From positions 62,001 to 126,000 of the forward strand of contig CAVUUV010000008.1 of NCBI GenBank assembly GCA_963744905.1: a stretch of DNA of 64,000 nucleotides. The letters run 5' to 3'. The notes under the pieces are model-generated. The model was not told the DNA's origin and made no database searches. It saw nothing but the letters and a program-made list of their open reading frames with translations. Below, piece by piece: positions 43,725-52,280 of this stretch. Positions within the stretch are counted from its first letter, which is position 1, and each line of letters starts with the position of its first letter. Position numbers and translations under genes: made by a program. Origin of the DNA: DATFFO01 sp963744905 (GTDB taxonomy: Bacteria > Actinomycetota > Acidimicrobiia > Spongiisociales > ZC4RG35).

Positions 43725-45017
43725 TCAGCCGTTCGCCTTCGCCAGGGCGGAGCGAACCTGGCCGATCATGTACAGCGAACCGGTGACGAGGACGGCTCCC
43801 TCCGCCCCTGCCAGTTGCCGGGCCCTTTCCACTGCTCTAGCGGGGTCCGTCACCACTTCGATGGGGAGATCCGTGGCCTCCTCGATTCTCCGTCCGAGCT
43901 CGGCTGCAGGGACCGCCCTGTCCGAGACGATCTGGGTGGCTACAACTGCATCGATGCGGTCCCGGACGTGGCCCATCATCGCCTCGACGTCCTTGTCCCC
44001 CATCACCCCCAGCACCAGAACCCAGCGTGTGGTGGGGAATTCCTCGCTCAGAGCGGCCTCCAGCACCTCGAACCCGTCGGCATTGTGAGCCCCGTCGATC
44101 AAGACCAGGGGGTCTGATGCCACCGGCTCCATCCTCCCCGGAGCGGTGAAGGCTGCGCAGGCCTCGACTACCGCCGAAGGGTCCAGAGCCCGCCCAAGCA
44201 GCGCCTCGACCGCGGCCACCGACACGGCGGCATTGACGGCCTGGTGTCGGCCATGGACCCCGATCACGACATCGGGATAAGAGGATTCGGCACCATGCAC
44301 ATCGAGCCGCCAGCCACCCACCGCTCTCTTGGCATCCACGGAGAAATCGCGCCCGAAGGCACGATGCTCGATGCCGAGGTCGGCCGCCACCCCCTGGGCC
44401 AGCTCCTCCACCGCGGGCACCAGCGGGCCGGTCACGAGGATCGATCCCGGCCCAGCGATGGCCAGCTTCTCAACCGCTATCGCCTCGACTGTCGGACCCA
44501 GATACTCCATGTGGTCGAGGCCCACGCCCGTTAATACCGCCACATCGGCGTCCACAACGTTGGTTGCATCCAGCCGGCCGCCCAGACCCACCTCCAGCAC
44601 TGCCGCTTCGACGGCGTGCTCTGCAAAGAACGCGAATGCCATGGCCGTGGTTAGTTCGAAATAGGTGAATTGGGCCTGGCCGCGGCTTTCCAGAATGTCG
44701 GCGAAGGCGGCAACGTCCGCCACCGCCTGGGTGAGTTCGTCCTCTGTGGCGATACGTCCGTTGATCCCCAGCCTCTCCTCGATCACCTCGAGATGAGGCG
44801 AGGTGTAGGTGCCGGTGTTGAGACCGTGGGCGGTGAGAAGCAGTGCGGACAGCCAGGTGGTTGAAGTCTTTCCGTTCGTGCCTGCCACGTGGATGATCGG
44901 GTAACCGGTGTGGGGCGACCCCATCGTCTCGACCAGGAGGCGGATCCGATCCAGGCCGGGCTTGATGCCCGCACCAACGTGAGCGTCGAGATAGGCGATG
45001 GCTTGGGAGTGGTTCAT
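43725..45017 (-). CDS. folC: Folylpolyglutamate/dihydrofolate synthase FolC
   Basis: A 430-residue Mur-ligase-type enzyme. The P loop is IIHVAGTNGKTSTTWLSALL, the family motif is TGVGLDHMEYLGPTVEAIAV, and the C-terminal ligase domain has VLIDGAHNADGFEVLEAALS. It adds glutamate to folates. ATG 45017 gives the family start (MNHSQAIAYLDAH). A strong hairpin just upstream isolates it from the LPXTG gene, so it needs its own promoter or reads through. Confidence 0.94.
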   Translation of the reverse strand: MNHSQAIAYLDAHVGAGIKPGLDRIRLLVETMGSPHTGYPIIHVAGTNGKTSTTWLSALLLTAHGLNTGTYTSPHLEVIEERLGINGRIATEDELTQAVADVAAFADILESRGQAQFTYFELTTAMAFAFFAEHAVEAAVLEVGLGGRLDATNVVDADVAVLTGVGLDHMEYLGPTVEAIAVEKLAIAGPGSILVTGPLVPAVEELAQGVAADLGIEHRAFGRDFSVDAKRAVGGWRLDVHGAESSYPDVVIGVHGRHQAVNAAVSVAAVEALLGRALDPSAVVEACAAFTAPGRMEPVASDPLVLIDGAHNADGFEVLEAALSEEFPTTRWVLVLGVMGDKDVEAMMGHVRDRIDAVVATQIVSDRAVPAAELGRRIEEATDLPIEVVTDPARAVERARQLAGAEGAVLVTGSLYMIGQVRSALAKANG

Positions 45018-45030
45018 GATCGGCCCCACA

Positions 45031-45064
45031 AAGAGAACCCCGGAGGTTAATCCGGGGTTCTCTT
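45031..45064 (-). terminator. Intrinsic terminator-like hairpin after the LPXTG gene
   Basis: AAGAGAACCCCGGA and TCCGGGGTTCTCTT (14 bp, perfect) with loop GGTTAA. On the minus strand it ends the LPXTG transcript before folC, followed by a short T-containing segment. Confidence 0.75.
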
Positions 45065-45082
45065 GGGACGGGGTCGGCTAGC

Positions 45083-45885
45083 TCAGGAGCGGTCTAGAGG
45101 CGCGGCCTCCTCGCCGCCACGCGTTAGATACAGAATCCCGGCTCCTAGCGCCAGAGCCAGCAGCGAAACGATGGCCAGATCGCCGGACTCCAGCCCGGTG
45201 AAGGGCAATGTATCCGGGGTATTCGACACGGTGGTCGGTGATACGGATGGCGCCGTTGTGGTCGTCTTCGGTGCCACAGTCGTGCTCGTAGTCGAAGACG
45301 TTGTCGGTGCCACAGTCGTGCTCGTAGTCGAAGACGTTGTCGGTGCCACAGTCGTGCTCGTAGTCGAAGACGTTGTCGGTGCCACAGTCGTGCTCGTAGT
45401 CGAGGTAGTCGACGAACGACGTAGGTCGAAGACGAAGTAGTCGAAGACGAAGTAGTCGAAGACGAAGTAGTCGACGAAGACGTGGTCGAAGACGAAGTAG
45501 TCGGGGTCGTCGTGGTTGTGGTCTGTCTGACCGTGTACTCGTAGTGAGACACGCCCGCCGGCTGATCATTCGGATTCAGAGGGGTGTAGACCTTCTGGGT
45601 ATCAGGACCAGTGATCGTAGCCAAGGTAACGCCGTTGGCACCGCCCTTGACACAGACATCAAGCTCATAACCCGAGTTGACCGTGAATTCGACATATCCG
45701 GTACCAACTGTGGCTGAACCCCAGGATGCTGATACATCCGTCGGAGGATCAACCTTAGTCTGGTACCCATCCGGGCAATTGGGGGCAGCCCCGAAAGCAG
45801 CCGGAGCAGAGCTGACAGCGATCGCTCCGACCAGCATCCCTAGAGTGACCAGCCCAGCAATACGCCTCTTGGCGAACTTGTTCAT
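45083..45885 (-). pseudogene. LPXTG-anchored Thr/Ser-rich surface protein, interrupted by a 2-base frameshift
   Basis: A secreted cell-wall protein read in two frames. The first frame from ATG 45885 (GGGAGG upstream) has a signal peptide (RRIAGLVTLGMLVGAIAVSS), a short domain (VEFTVNSGYELDVCVKGGAN) and a TTSSS-rich stalk. The rest lies in another frame: repeats of VAPTTSSTTSTT, then the sorting signal DTLPFTGLESGDLAIVSLLA with a hydrophobic helix and basic tail (YLTRGGEE). The shift is near 45415-45430 and equals two extra bases. Sortase would anchor it; no sortase gene is in the window. Confidence 0.7.
45266..45410. repeat. 36-bp tandem repeat coding for a 12-residue Thr/Ser repeat
   Basis: GTGCCACAGTCGTGCTCGTA recurs at 45271, 45307, 45343 and 45379, a 36-bp period, and encodes VAPTTSSTTSTT repeats in the stalk of the LPXTG protein. 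Length variation by slippage would be expected. Confidence 0.85.
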
Positions 45886-45897
45886 GGTGCCTCCCAA

Positions 45898-46229
45898 AGC
45901 CCCAGATGTGTTTCTATCCTGACCCTGGCTCCGCAGCTCCCGAAGGTGCCAACTTCAGATGAACCGGCAGCGGGTTCGAGTACAGGATGCCATACAACGG
46001 ACGAGGTGCAAGGCAAGAAGACCAATTGTGGGTCTAGGAACCTACTCGGAAAGGGAGTGGTGCGGCGGCGGCCGCCTATTGCCCCGACCGAGGAAAGAGG
46101 TTGCTCGCGGTCAGGACCCGGTCGACTCCTGACTTTTCTGGCCCGGCCGCCCGCTTCAGAAAGCAAGACAACGCCGGTCTTCACAGGATCTCGTGACTGG
46201 GTCTATCGGTCCGGACCCGGACGCTGCGC
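45898..46229. other. Intergenic region upstream of the LPXTG gene
   Basis: About 330 nt between the clpX stop and the LPXTG start, both on the minus strand. No open frame or RNA can be supported. It likely contains the LPXTG gene promoter and the clpX terminator. Confidence 0.4.
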
Positions 46230-47495
46230 TCAGGCGCTGCGCTCGGAGGGTGTGTCGATATCGGCCACAGGAACCAGGGTGGGCAATACCCGCTCCTCGA
46301 CAACCTGGCGATCGATCAGAACCCTTCCCACGTCGGAGCGCGAGGGCAGATCGTACATGGTGGCCAACAGCACCTCCTCCAGTATGGCCCGCAAGCCCCG
46401 GGCCCCGGTTCCGCGATGGTTGGCCTTATCGGCGATTGCGTCCAGTGAATCCGGGGTGAAGACCAACTCCACCCCGTCCATCTCGAACATGCGGGCGTAC
46501 TGGCGGGTCAGGGCGTTCTTGGGCTCGGTGAGGATCCTCACCAGGGCCTCCTGGTCCAGGTCCTCGACCGTGGCTACCACCGGCAGCCTGCCGATGAACT
46601 CAGGGATGAGTCCGAACTTGATCAGGTCTTCGGGCATCACCTGTGAGAGGAGCTCGATGGGCCGCTGCTCCTGGCGAGACCGGATCTCAGCTCCGAATCC
46701 GACACCGCGCTTGCCAACGCGGTTTCCTATCACGTCCTCCAGACCGGCAAAGGCGCCGGCGCAGATGAAGAGGACGTTGGAGGTGTCGAGCTGGATGAAT
46801 TCCTGATGCGGATGCTTGCGACCACCTTGTGGGGGGACCGAGGCCACCGTTCCCTCCAGGATCTTGAGCAGGGCTTGCTGGACGCCCTCGCCCGAGACGT
46901 CCCGGGTGATCGACGGGTTCTCGGCTTTGCGACTGATTTTGTCGATCTCGTCGATGTAGATGATTCCCTGCTCGGCTCGTTTCACGTCGTAATCGGCCGC
47001 CTGGAGGAGCTTGAGCAGGATGTTCTCCACGTCCTCGCCCACATACCCCGCCTCGGTGAGCGTGGTGGCATCTGCGATGGCGAATGGAACATTGAGCTGG
47101 CGGGCCAGAGTCTGGGCGAGGAGGGTCTTGCCGCACCCCGTCGGTCCGATGAGGAGGATGTTGGATTTCTGCAACTCGACGTCGTTGTGGCGAGTGTCAC
47201 CGCTACGGATCCGCTTGTAGTGGTTGTAGACGGCCACGGCCAACTTCTTCTTGGCCAGTTCCTGGCCGATCACATAGTCGTCGAGGTAGGAATGGATCTC
47301 GGCCGGCTTGGGGAGCTCGGTGAAAGAGAACTCCTCCTCGCTGGAAAACTCCTCCTCGATGATCTCGTTGCAGAGATCGATGCACTCGTCGCAGATGTAG
47401 ACGCCGGGACCGGCGATGAGTCGCTTTACCTGTTTCTGTGACTTGCCGCAGAAGCTGCATTTGAGCAGCTCGCCGCCCTCACCGAGTCGGGGCAT
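46230..47495 (-). CDS. clpX: ATP-dependent Clp protease ATPase subunit ClpX
   Basis: A 421-residue AAA+ unfoldase. The zinc-binding domain has CSFCGKSQKQVKRL and CDECIDLC. Walker A is LIGPTGCGKTLLAQTLARQL, Walker B is GIIYIDEIDKISRK, and the RKH pore loop is in GGRKHPHQEF. It delivers tagged proteins to ClpP. It is 12 nt downstream of clpP. Confidence 0.97.
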   Translation of the reverse strand: MPRLGEGGELLKCSFCGKSQKQVKRLIAGPGVYICDECIDLCNEIIEEEFSSEEEFSFTELPKPAEIHSYLDDYVIGQELAKKKLAVAVYNHYKRIRSGDTRHNDVELQKSNILLIGPTGCGKTLLAQTLARQLNVPFAIADATTLTEAGYVGEDVENILLKLLQAADYDVKRAEQGIIYIDEIDKISRKAENPSITRDVSGEGVQQALLKILEGTVASVPPQGGRKHPHQEFIQLDTSNVLFICAGAFAGLEDVIGNRVGKRGVGFGAEIRSRQEQRPIELLSQVMPEDLIKFGLIPEFIGRLPVVATVEDLDQEALVRILTEPKNALTRQYARMFEMDGVELVFTPDSLDAIADKANHRGTGARGLRAILEEVLLATMYDLPSRSDVGRVLIDRQVVEERVLPTLVPVADIDTPSERSA

Positions 47496-47507
47496 GTACC
47501 TCTCCTG

Positions 47508-48107
47508 TTACTCGGAGGCTACCGCAGCCAGCTCCTGGCGCGTGAGAATTCCGTCAACGACACCGTACTCCTTGGCCTGGTCGGCCAGCATCCAGTAGTC
47601 CCGCTCGGTGTCCTGGCTGATCTTCTCCAGGTCCTGGCCGGTGTGGTGAGCCAGGATCTCGTTGAGCTGCTCGCGCATCTGCACGATCAGCTTTGCCTGG
47701 ATCTCGATGTCGCTGGCCTGCCCCTGCGCACCACCGTGAGGCTGGTGCAGCATGACCCGGGCATGGGGAAGGGCGAAACGCTTGCCCGGAGCACCTCCGG
47801 CCAGCAGCACCGCCGCGGCTGAGGCCGCCATCCCCATGCACACCGTGTTCACGTCGGGACGGATGTACTGCATCGTGTCGTAGATGGCGAACAACGAAGT
47901 GATGGAACCACCCGGCGAGTTGATATACAGGAACACATCCTTGTCGGGATCGTCCGACTCGAGGTGGAGCAGTTGGGCCATGATCAGGTTGGCCACCGTA
48001 TCGTCGATCGGCGTGCCGAGGAAGATGATTCGATCTTTCAGCAGCCGGCTGTAGATATCGAAGTAGCGCTCCCCGCGGCTGGTCTGCTCGAAGACGGTCG
48101 GCACCAC
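47508..48107 (-). CDS. clpP: ATP-dependent Clp protease proteolytic subunit ClpP
   Basis: A 199-residue serine protease. The catalytic Ser is in CMGMAASAAAVLLAGGAPGK, the His in ALPHARVMLHQPHGGAQGQA and the Asp in EKISQDTERDYWMLADQAKE. The Ser-containing GMAAS form is normal for ClpP. GTG 48107 is the probable start (next codon is another GTG); no ATG fits. It lies between tig and clpX, the standard order. Only one clpP is in this window. Confidence 0.96.
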   Translation of the reverse strand: MVPTVFEQTSRGERYFDIYSRLLKDRIIFLGTPIDDTVANLIMAQLLHLESDDPDKDVFLYINSPGGSITSLFAIYDTMQYIRPDVNTVCMGMAASAAAVLLAGGAPGKRFALPHARVMLHQPHGGAQGQASDIEIQAKLIVQMREQLNEILAHHTGQDLEKISQDTERDYWMLADQAKEYGVVDGILTRQELAAVASE

Positions 48108-48140
48108 ATAGTTTTCTGCGTCATAGTTTTCTCGAATACA

Positions 48141-49646
48141 TCACACATTCTCCTCATCGTCCCGGTCGCCTTCGAACATCGGTCCGCTTAGCTCGGGCTC
48201 GCTTCCGACATCCTCGTTCTCCACGACCTCGCCTTCCACTACCTCGCCTTCCAGAGGCTCTGCTTCCACGATCTCGCCTTCCACGATCTCTCCCTCCAGG
48301 GGCTCGCCGACGGAAGGCACCGCCTCCGATTCGGCCAGGCTCATGTCGAGGTCGATCTCATTTCCCTCCGGATCGACGGCGGTGGCGTGGTCCAGGATCA
48401 TCTCCAGGGCCCTATCGCGGAGCATATCACTGCGAAGCGACAACTCTTGAGGGGTTCCCCGAATCGCCTTCATGAATGCGGCTGGGTCCTCGGTGCGCTG
48501 GGCGATGCTCTCCAGCAGCGTATCGACCTCGCTGTCGTCGACTTCGATGCCCGCGTCATCGATCACGGCCTCGAGCAGGATCCTGGTCCGCAGGCTGCGC
48601 TCGGCCTGGGACGACAGGTCGGCCAGGAACTGCTCCTGGGAAATCCCCGTGGCCGAGAAATAGTCATCGATCGACACGTCCTGGTCCTCCAGTCGATGCA
48701 GGAAGCTGTGCAACAGTTCGTCCCGCTCGGCCCGCAAGAGCGCCACCGGCACCTCTAACTCGACCTGGTCCAGAAGTGTCTCCAGGGCTCGGTCCCGGAA
48801 CCGGCGGGCCGCCTGTGATCGCTTCATGGCCTCCAGCCGCTGGCGCAAGGACGTGCGCAACTCGGTCACAGTGTCGAACTCGGTGTTTTCGTCTACCCAC
48901 TCGTCATCGAGGTCGGGCAAGATCAGCTCCTTGACCTCGTTGACTATGAACTTGAATCTGGCCTCGTGGCCTGCCCGGTCGAAACCCTCGGGCAGAGGGG
49001 CGTCCATCTCGATCACATCTCCCGCCGACGCCCCATCGAAAACATCGTCGACCCCCTCGACCAGTCCGCCTGATCCGACTCTGTAGAGGAGCTCGGTGGC
49101 AGCCGCCTCCGGGACTTCTTCGCCGTCGACCGTGGCTTCGATATCCACCGAGACGAAGTCTCCCTCCGCGGCCGGCCTCTCCACCTCTTCGACCTGGCCG
49201 AACTGCTCCCTCATGCGATCGAGCTGCTCATCGAGCTCTTCCTCCGTCACCTCAGGAGAATCGACCTCGATCTTGCGGTCCCGGTAGCTGGGAACGGATT
49301 CGAGTTTGGGCCAGAGGGTGACCTTGACCTCGACCGAGACGCCCCCGTCGATGTCCTCGACGTTCTCGAGCTCGGGGTTCACCACCGGCCTCAGTTCCTC
49401 GGTGGAAAGCACCTCGGACAGCTTTGGGGGAATTGCCTCCTCGATCGCCTCGGAACGGAGCCGGGCGGATCCCACCGCTGCCTCGACGACCGGACGGGGA
49501 GCCTTACCCGGACGAAAGCCCTTCAGCTTCAGATCCTTTCCGAGGCGCCGTGCTGCCGCAGACTTGGCGGCATCGATCTCGGCGTCCGTCAGCTCGAAGC
49601 CCACCACCCGCTCGAACGGCCCGGCCTCGCGAACATTCACTGTCAT
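48141..49646 (-). CDS. tig: Trigger factor with acidic repeat tail
   Basis: A 501-residue ribosome-associated chaperone. The ribosome-binding motif is KGFRPGKAPRPVVEAAVG, the peptidyl-prolyl isomerase domain lies near residues 150-240 and the C-terminal chaperone domain follows. The last 70 or so residues are an acidic extension with EGEIVEGEIVEAEPLEGE and EVVENEDVGSEPE repeats. ATG 49646 follows AGGAGAG. It is the first gene of the tig-clpP-clpX cluster. Confidence 0.95.
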   Translation of the reverse strand: MTVNVREAGPFERVVGFELTDAEIDAAKSAAARRLGKDLKLKGFRPGKAPRPVVEAAVGSARLRSEAIEEAIPPKLSEVLSTEELRPVVNPELENVEDIDGGVSVEVKVTLWPKLESVPSYRDRKIEVDSPEVTEEELDEQLDRMREQFGQVEEVERPAAEGDFVSVDIEATVDGEEVPEAAATELLYRVGSGGLVEGVDDVFDGASAGDVIEMDAPLPEGFDRAGHEARFKFIVNEVKELILPDLDDEWVDENTEFDTVTELRTSLRQRLEAMKRSQAARRFRDRALETLLDQVELEVPVALLRAERDELLHSFLHRLEDQDVSIDDYFSATGISQEQFLADLSSQAERSLRTRILLEAVIDDAGIEVDDSEVDTLLESIAQRTEDPAAFMKAIRGTPQELSLRSDMLRDRALEMILDHATAVDPEGNEIDLDMSLAESEAVPSVGEPLEGEIVEGEIVEAEPLEGEVVEGEVVENEDVGSEPELSGPMFEGDRDDEENV

Positions 49647-49710
49647 GACTCTCCTGGTTTCGATTGGCGGATCAAAGGCCGCCGCCCCCAACGGAGCGGC
49701 GGCCGGATGG

Positions 49711-49785
49711 GGTGACCGAGGGGACTTGAACCCCCGACCTCCAGGGCCACAACCTGGCGCTCTAACCAGACTGAGCTACGGCCAC
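49711..49785 (-). tRNA. tRNA-His(GTG)
   Basis: A 75-nt cloverleaf on the minus strand (G-1 at 49786 may be encoded). The acceptor is GTGGCCG with CGGTCAC. The anticodon arm is CCAGG-TTGTGGC-CCTGG, anticodon GTG. The T arm is GGGGG-TTCAAGT-CCCC(T). CCA is not encoded; position 73 is C. Confidence 0.93.
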
Positions 49786-49786
49786 C

Positions 49787-50095
49787 AAGAAACACAAGTC
49801 TAAGAGAACCCCGACCTCCAGGGCCACACAGCACCCAACAGCCGGCGCTCTAACCAGACTGAGCTACGGCCACCAAGAAACACAAGTCTAAGAGAACCCC
49901 GACCTCCAGGGCCACACAGCACCCAACAGCCGGCGCTCTAACCAGACTGAGCTACGGCCACCAAGAAACACAAGTCTAAGAGAACCCCGACCCCCAGGGC
50001 CACACAGCACCCAACAGCCGGCGCTCTAACCAGACTGAGCTACGGCCACCAAGAAACACAAGTCTAAGAGAACCCCGACCTCCAGGGCCACACCA
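49787..50095 (-). repeat. Tandem 88-bp array of tRNA-His fragments
   Basis: Three further 88-bp units and a partial one follow the tRNA-His gene, with GCCACCAAGA at 49781, 49869, 49957 and 50045. Each unit carries an intact 5' part of tRNA-His up to GTCGGGG, but the anticodon arm has 11 extra nt and the T arm and acceptor 3' strand are missing. Each unit also repeats the leader TTCTCTTAGACTTGTGTTTC found before the real tRNA. They are pseudo-tRNAs in tandem. Confidence 0.85.
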
Positions 50096-50100
50096 CGCGG

Positions 50101-50154
50101 TCTCCTCCCCCGCGGGGGAGGTGGCGAGCAAAACGAGACGGAGGGGGATCCGAA
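50101..50154. repeat. REP-like GC-rich palindromic repeat, half copy C
   Basis: TCTCCTCCCCCGCGGGGGAG followed by GTGGCGAGCAAAACGAGACG and GAGGGGGATC. Same module order as copy A at 5.2 kb. It lies just after the tRNA-His fragment array, before the YbaK-like gene. Confidence 0.7.
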
Positions 50155-50240
50155 CCCCGACCGCCAGGGCTAATGACTTTCTCCCCTGGTGGCTTCACCG
50201 ACGTTCCGCTATAGAGGCAAAATGAGAAAGGAGATACGCC

Positions 50241-50699
50241 ATGTCTGCAGAACGAGTACGTGCTCACCTGGTGGAACATGGGGTCAAGTACGAATCGCAC
50301 CCCCACCCAATCGCCTACACAACCAGTGAGGTCGCCGAGGCTGAAGACATGCCGGGAAGCCAGATGGCGAAGGCAGTCATGCTCATGGCGGACGACCGGC
50401 TGGTGATGACGGTGGTCCCCGGCGACAGGATGGTTGACCTGGAGAAAGCCGGAAACGTTCTCGGCGCCCAGAACATACGGCTCGCCGAGGAGGACGAGTT
50501 CGCGGCCTCCTTCCCGGACTGCGAACGGGGAGCGGAGCCGCCCTTTGGGGCACTCTATGACGTTCCGATGTTGGTCGATAACGGACTGACCAGCCCCCAA
50601 ATCACTTTCAACGCCGGCACTCACACCGAGACCATCACCATGGAGCTCGGCGATTATCTCGAGCTGAACAAGCCAGAGAGAGCAGATCTGGGGCGGTAG
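50241..50699 (+). CDS. YbaK/ProX-family aminoacyl-tRNA deacylase
   Basis: A 152-residue YbaK domain protein. Residues 20-60 are typical (HPHPIAYTTSEVAEAEDMPG, then QMAKAVMLMADD), with the conserved Lys of the family in MAKAVML. The core also has GNVLGAQNIRLAEEDEFAAS and PPFGALYDVPMLVDNGL. Such proteins hydrolyse mischarged tRNA, often Cys-tRNAPro or Ala-tRNAPro. AAAGGAG lies 8 nt upstream of ATG 50241. Its stop codon forms the first bases of a solo element end at 50697. It is in the same direction as rtcB. Confidence 0.88.
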   Translation: MSAERVRAHLVEHGVKYESHPHPIAYTTSEVAEAEDMPGSQMAKAVMLMADDRLVMTVVPGDRMVDLEKAGNVLGAQNIRLAEEDEFAASFPDCERGAEPPFGALYDVPMLVDNGLTSPQITFNAGTHTETITMELGDYLELNKPERADLGR

Positions 50700-50714
50700 T
50701 GGTGTCTCGCTCAA
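50697..50714. mobile_element. Solo terminal-repeat end related to the 167-bp element
   Basis: TAGTGGTGTCTCGCTCAA matches the end of the 34.8-kb element (TAGTGGTGTGTCGCTCAA) at 17 of 18 positions. No second end is visible nearby. It supplies the stop codon of the YbaK-like gene and lies just before rtcB. Confidence 0.55.
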
Positions 50715-50717
50715 CCA

Positions 50718-52220
50718 ATGGCTACTGACAGAACCAACCCGGCCAGGACAACCAACACGACCCCACCCACCCGCTCAGAGACGGCACAGGAGAGAAGAGG
50801 CACAGGTCCCCGGGAGGATGTGATCTGGGAGATCCCCAAGCACGGTGGGATGCGGGTTCCGGGGCGGATCTTCGCCTCCAATGAGCTGTTGGTGAAGGCC
50901 GAGGCGGACGAGGCGGTACTCCAGGTGGAGAACGTGGCTCATCTTCGGGGCATCGTGAACGCCTCGATGGCCATGCCCGACATCCACTGGGGATACGGCT
51001 TTCCCATCGGTGGGGTGGCCGCCACCGATGTAGAAGAAGGAGGGGTGATATCGCCCGGCGGGGTGGGTTTCGACATCTGCTGTGGGGTACGCCTCCTCGG
51101 ATCCCGTTTTGCCCTGTCCGACTTCGAGGATCACCGCCGGGCGGTCATGGAAGAGCTCTCCCGTCGCATCCCCCGCGGCCTGGGTAAAGGTGCTATTGCC
51201 CCCCAGTCACTGGTGGAGGAAGTACTCGAGCGAGGTGCCGCCGCAGCCCTGGAAGCAGGCTACGGGAACAAGGCCGACCTCGAGCGATGTGAGGAGCGAG
51301 GAACGTCGCTTGGATCCGCTCCGGGAAGGATTTCGTCGCGGGCGCTCGAACGAGGCGCAGGGCAGCTGGGATCGCTGGGGGCAGGCAACCACTTCCTCGA
51401 AGTGCAGGTAGTAGATCGGATCGAGGATCCCGAAGCAGCCCGGGTCTTTGGGCTGGCTGAAGGAATGATCACGGTGATGATCCACTGCGGAAGCCGGGGT
51501 CTCGGTCATCAGACCTGCCAGGACCAGGTCAGGCTCATGGGCCCGGCCATGGCCCGATACGGGATCGAGGTGCCGGATCGCCAGTTGGCCTGCGTACCGG
51601 TCCGCTCGCCGGAAGGGGAGGCCTATCTCGGGGCTATGGCGGCTGCGGCCAACTTCGCCTGGGCCAACCGTCACGTTCTGGCCCACGAAACCCGACTGGG
51701 CTTCGCCGCCGCCTTCGGGATCTCCTCGGAGGAAACGGGGATGGATCTGGTCTACGACGTAGCTCACAACCTGGCCAAATTGGAACGACACCGGATCGAC
51801 GATGAGGACCGTCTCCTCTGTGTCCACCGCAAGGGGGCCACCCGGGCTTTCGCCCCAGGCCATCCCGATCTGCCCGATGATCTGAAGAAGGTGGGGCAAC
51901 CGGTCTTTCTCCCCGGTTCCATGGGAACCGCCTCCTGGGTACTGAGAGGAGTGATCGACAACCCCGCCTTCGATTCAGCCGCGCACGGCGCCGGCCGGAT
52001 GATGAGCCGTCACGCGGCTCTGAAGGTCCGCCATGGCGGAGAGGTCAAAGACGAACTGGAGGCCAGAGGAATCTCGGTACGTCCACGCTCGATCCGCCTT
52101 CTCTCCGAAGAAGCCGACTATGCCTACAAGGACGTCAACGAAGTAGCCCGGGTGTGCCAGGCGGCGAGTCTGGGCGGCCTGGTGGCTCGACTCCACCCGG
52201 TGGGAGTTGTGAAAGGATGA
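50718..52220 (+). CDS. rtcB: RNA ligase RtcB
   Basis: A 500-residue RtcB that joins 2',3'-cyclic-phosphate or 3'-phosphate RNA ends to 5'-OH ends with GTP and Mn2+. Metal and guanylate residues are visible: GGVGFDICCGVRLL (the metal Cys), AGNHFLEVQ, HCGSRGLGHQ, VYDVAHNLAKL and AHGAGRMMSRHAA (guanylylated His). The usual DINCGVR is DICCGVR here. About 35 residues at the N-terminus are low-complexity and may not be real if translation begins later. Archease, its activator, is at 5.2 kb. Confidence 0.92.
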   Translation: MATDRTNPARTTNTTPPTRSETAQERRGTGPREDVIWEIPKHGGMRVPGRIFASNELLVKAEADEAVLQVENVAHLRGIVNASMAMPDIHWGYGFPIGGVAATDVEEGGVISPGGVGFDICCGVRLLGSRFALSDFEDHRRAVMEELSRRIPRGLGKGAIAPQSLVEEVLERGAAAALEAGYGNKADLERCEERGTSLGSAPGRISSRALERGAGQLGSLGAGNHFLEVQVVDRIEDPEAARVFGLAEGMITVMIHCGSRGLGHQTCQDQVRLMGPAMARYGIEVPDRQLACVPVRSPEGEAYLGAMAAAANFAWANRHVLAHETRLGFAAAFGISSEETGMDLVYDVAHNLAKLERHRIDDEDRLLCVHRKGATRAFAPGHPDLPDDLKKVGQPVFLPGSMGTASWVLRGVIDNPAFDSAAHGAGRMMSRHAALKVRHGGEVKDELEARGISVRPRSIRLLSEEADYAYKDVNEVARVCQAASLGGLVARLHPVGVVKG

Positions 52221-52280
52221 TCTGAGGTTTCCCTGACGCTTCACGTAGGCCGGGGACGCCTCCTGTCCCCTGGGTCGGGG

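Noticed and set aside
45266..45410. CRISPR array
   Set aside because: The 36-bp repeats have no unique spacers and encode a Thr/Ser stalk in frame.
45145..45420. Arg-rich frame (RLRARLWHRQRL repeats) at the end of the LPXTG gene
   Set aside because: It is the out-of-frame reading of the Thr/Ser repeats after the 2-base shift; the other frame gives the expected sorting signal.
49787..50095. Additional functional tRNA-His genes in the repeat array
   Set aside because: The repeats lack the T arm and the 3' side of the acceptor stem, so they cannot form a mature tRNA.
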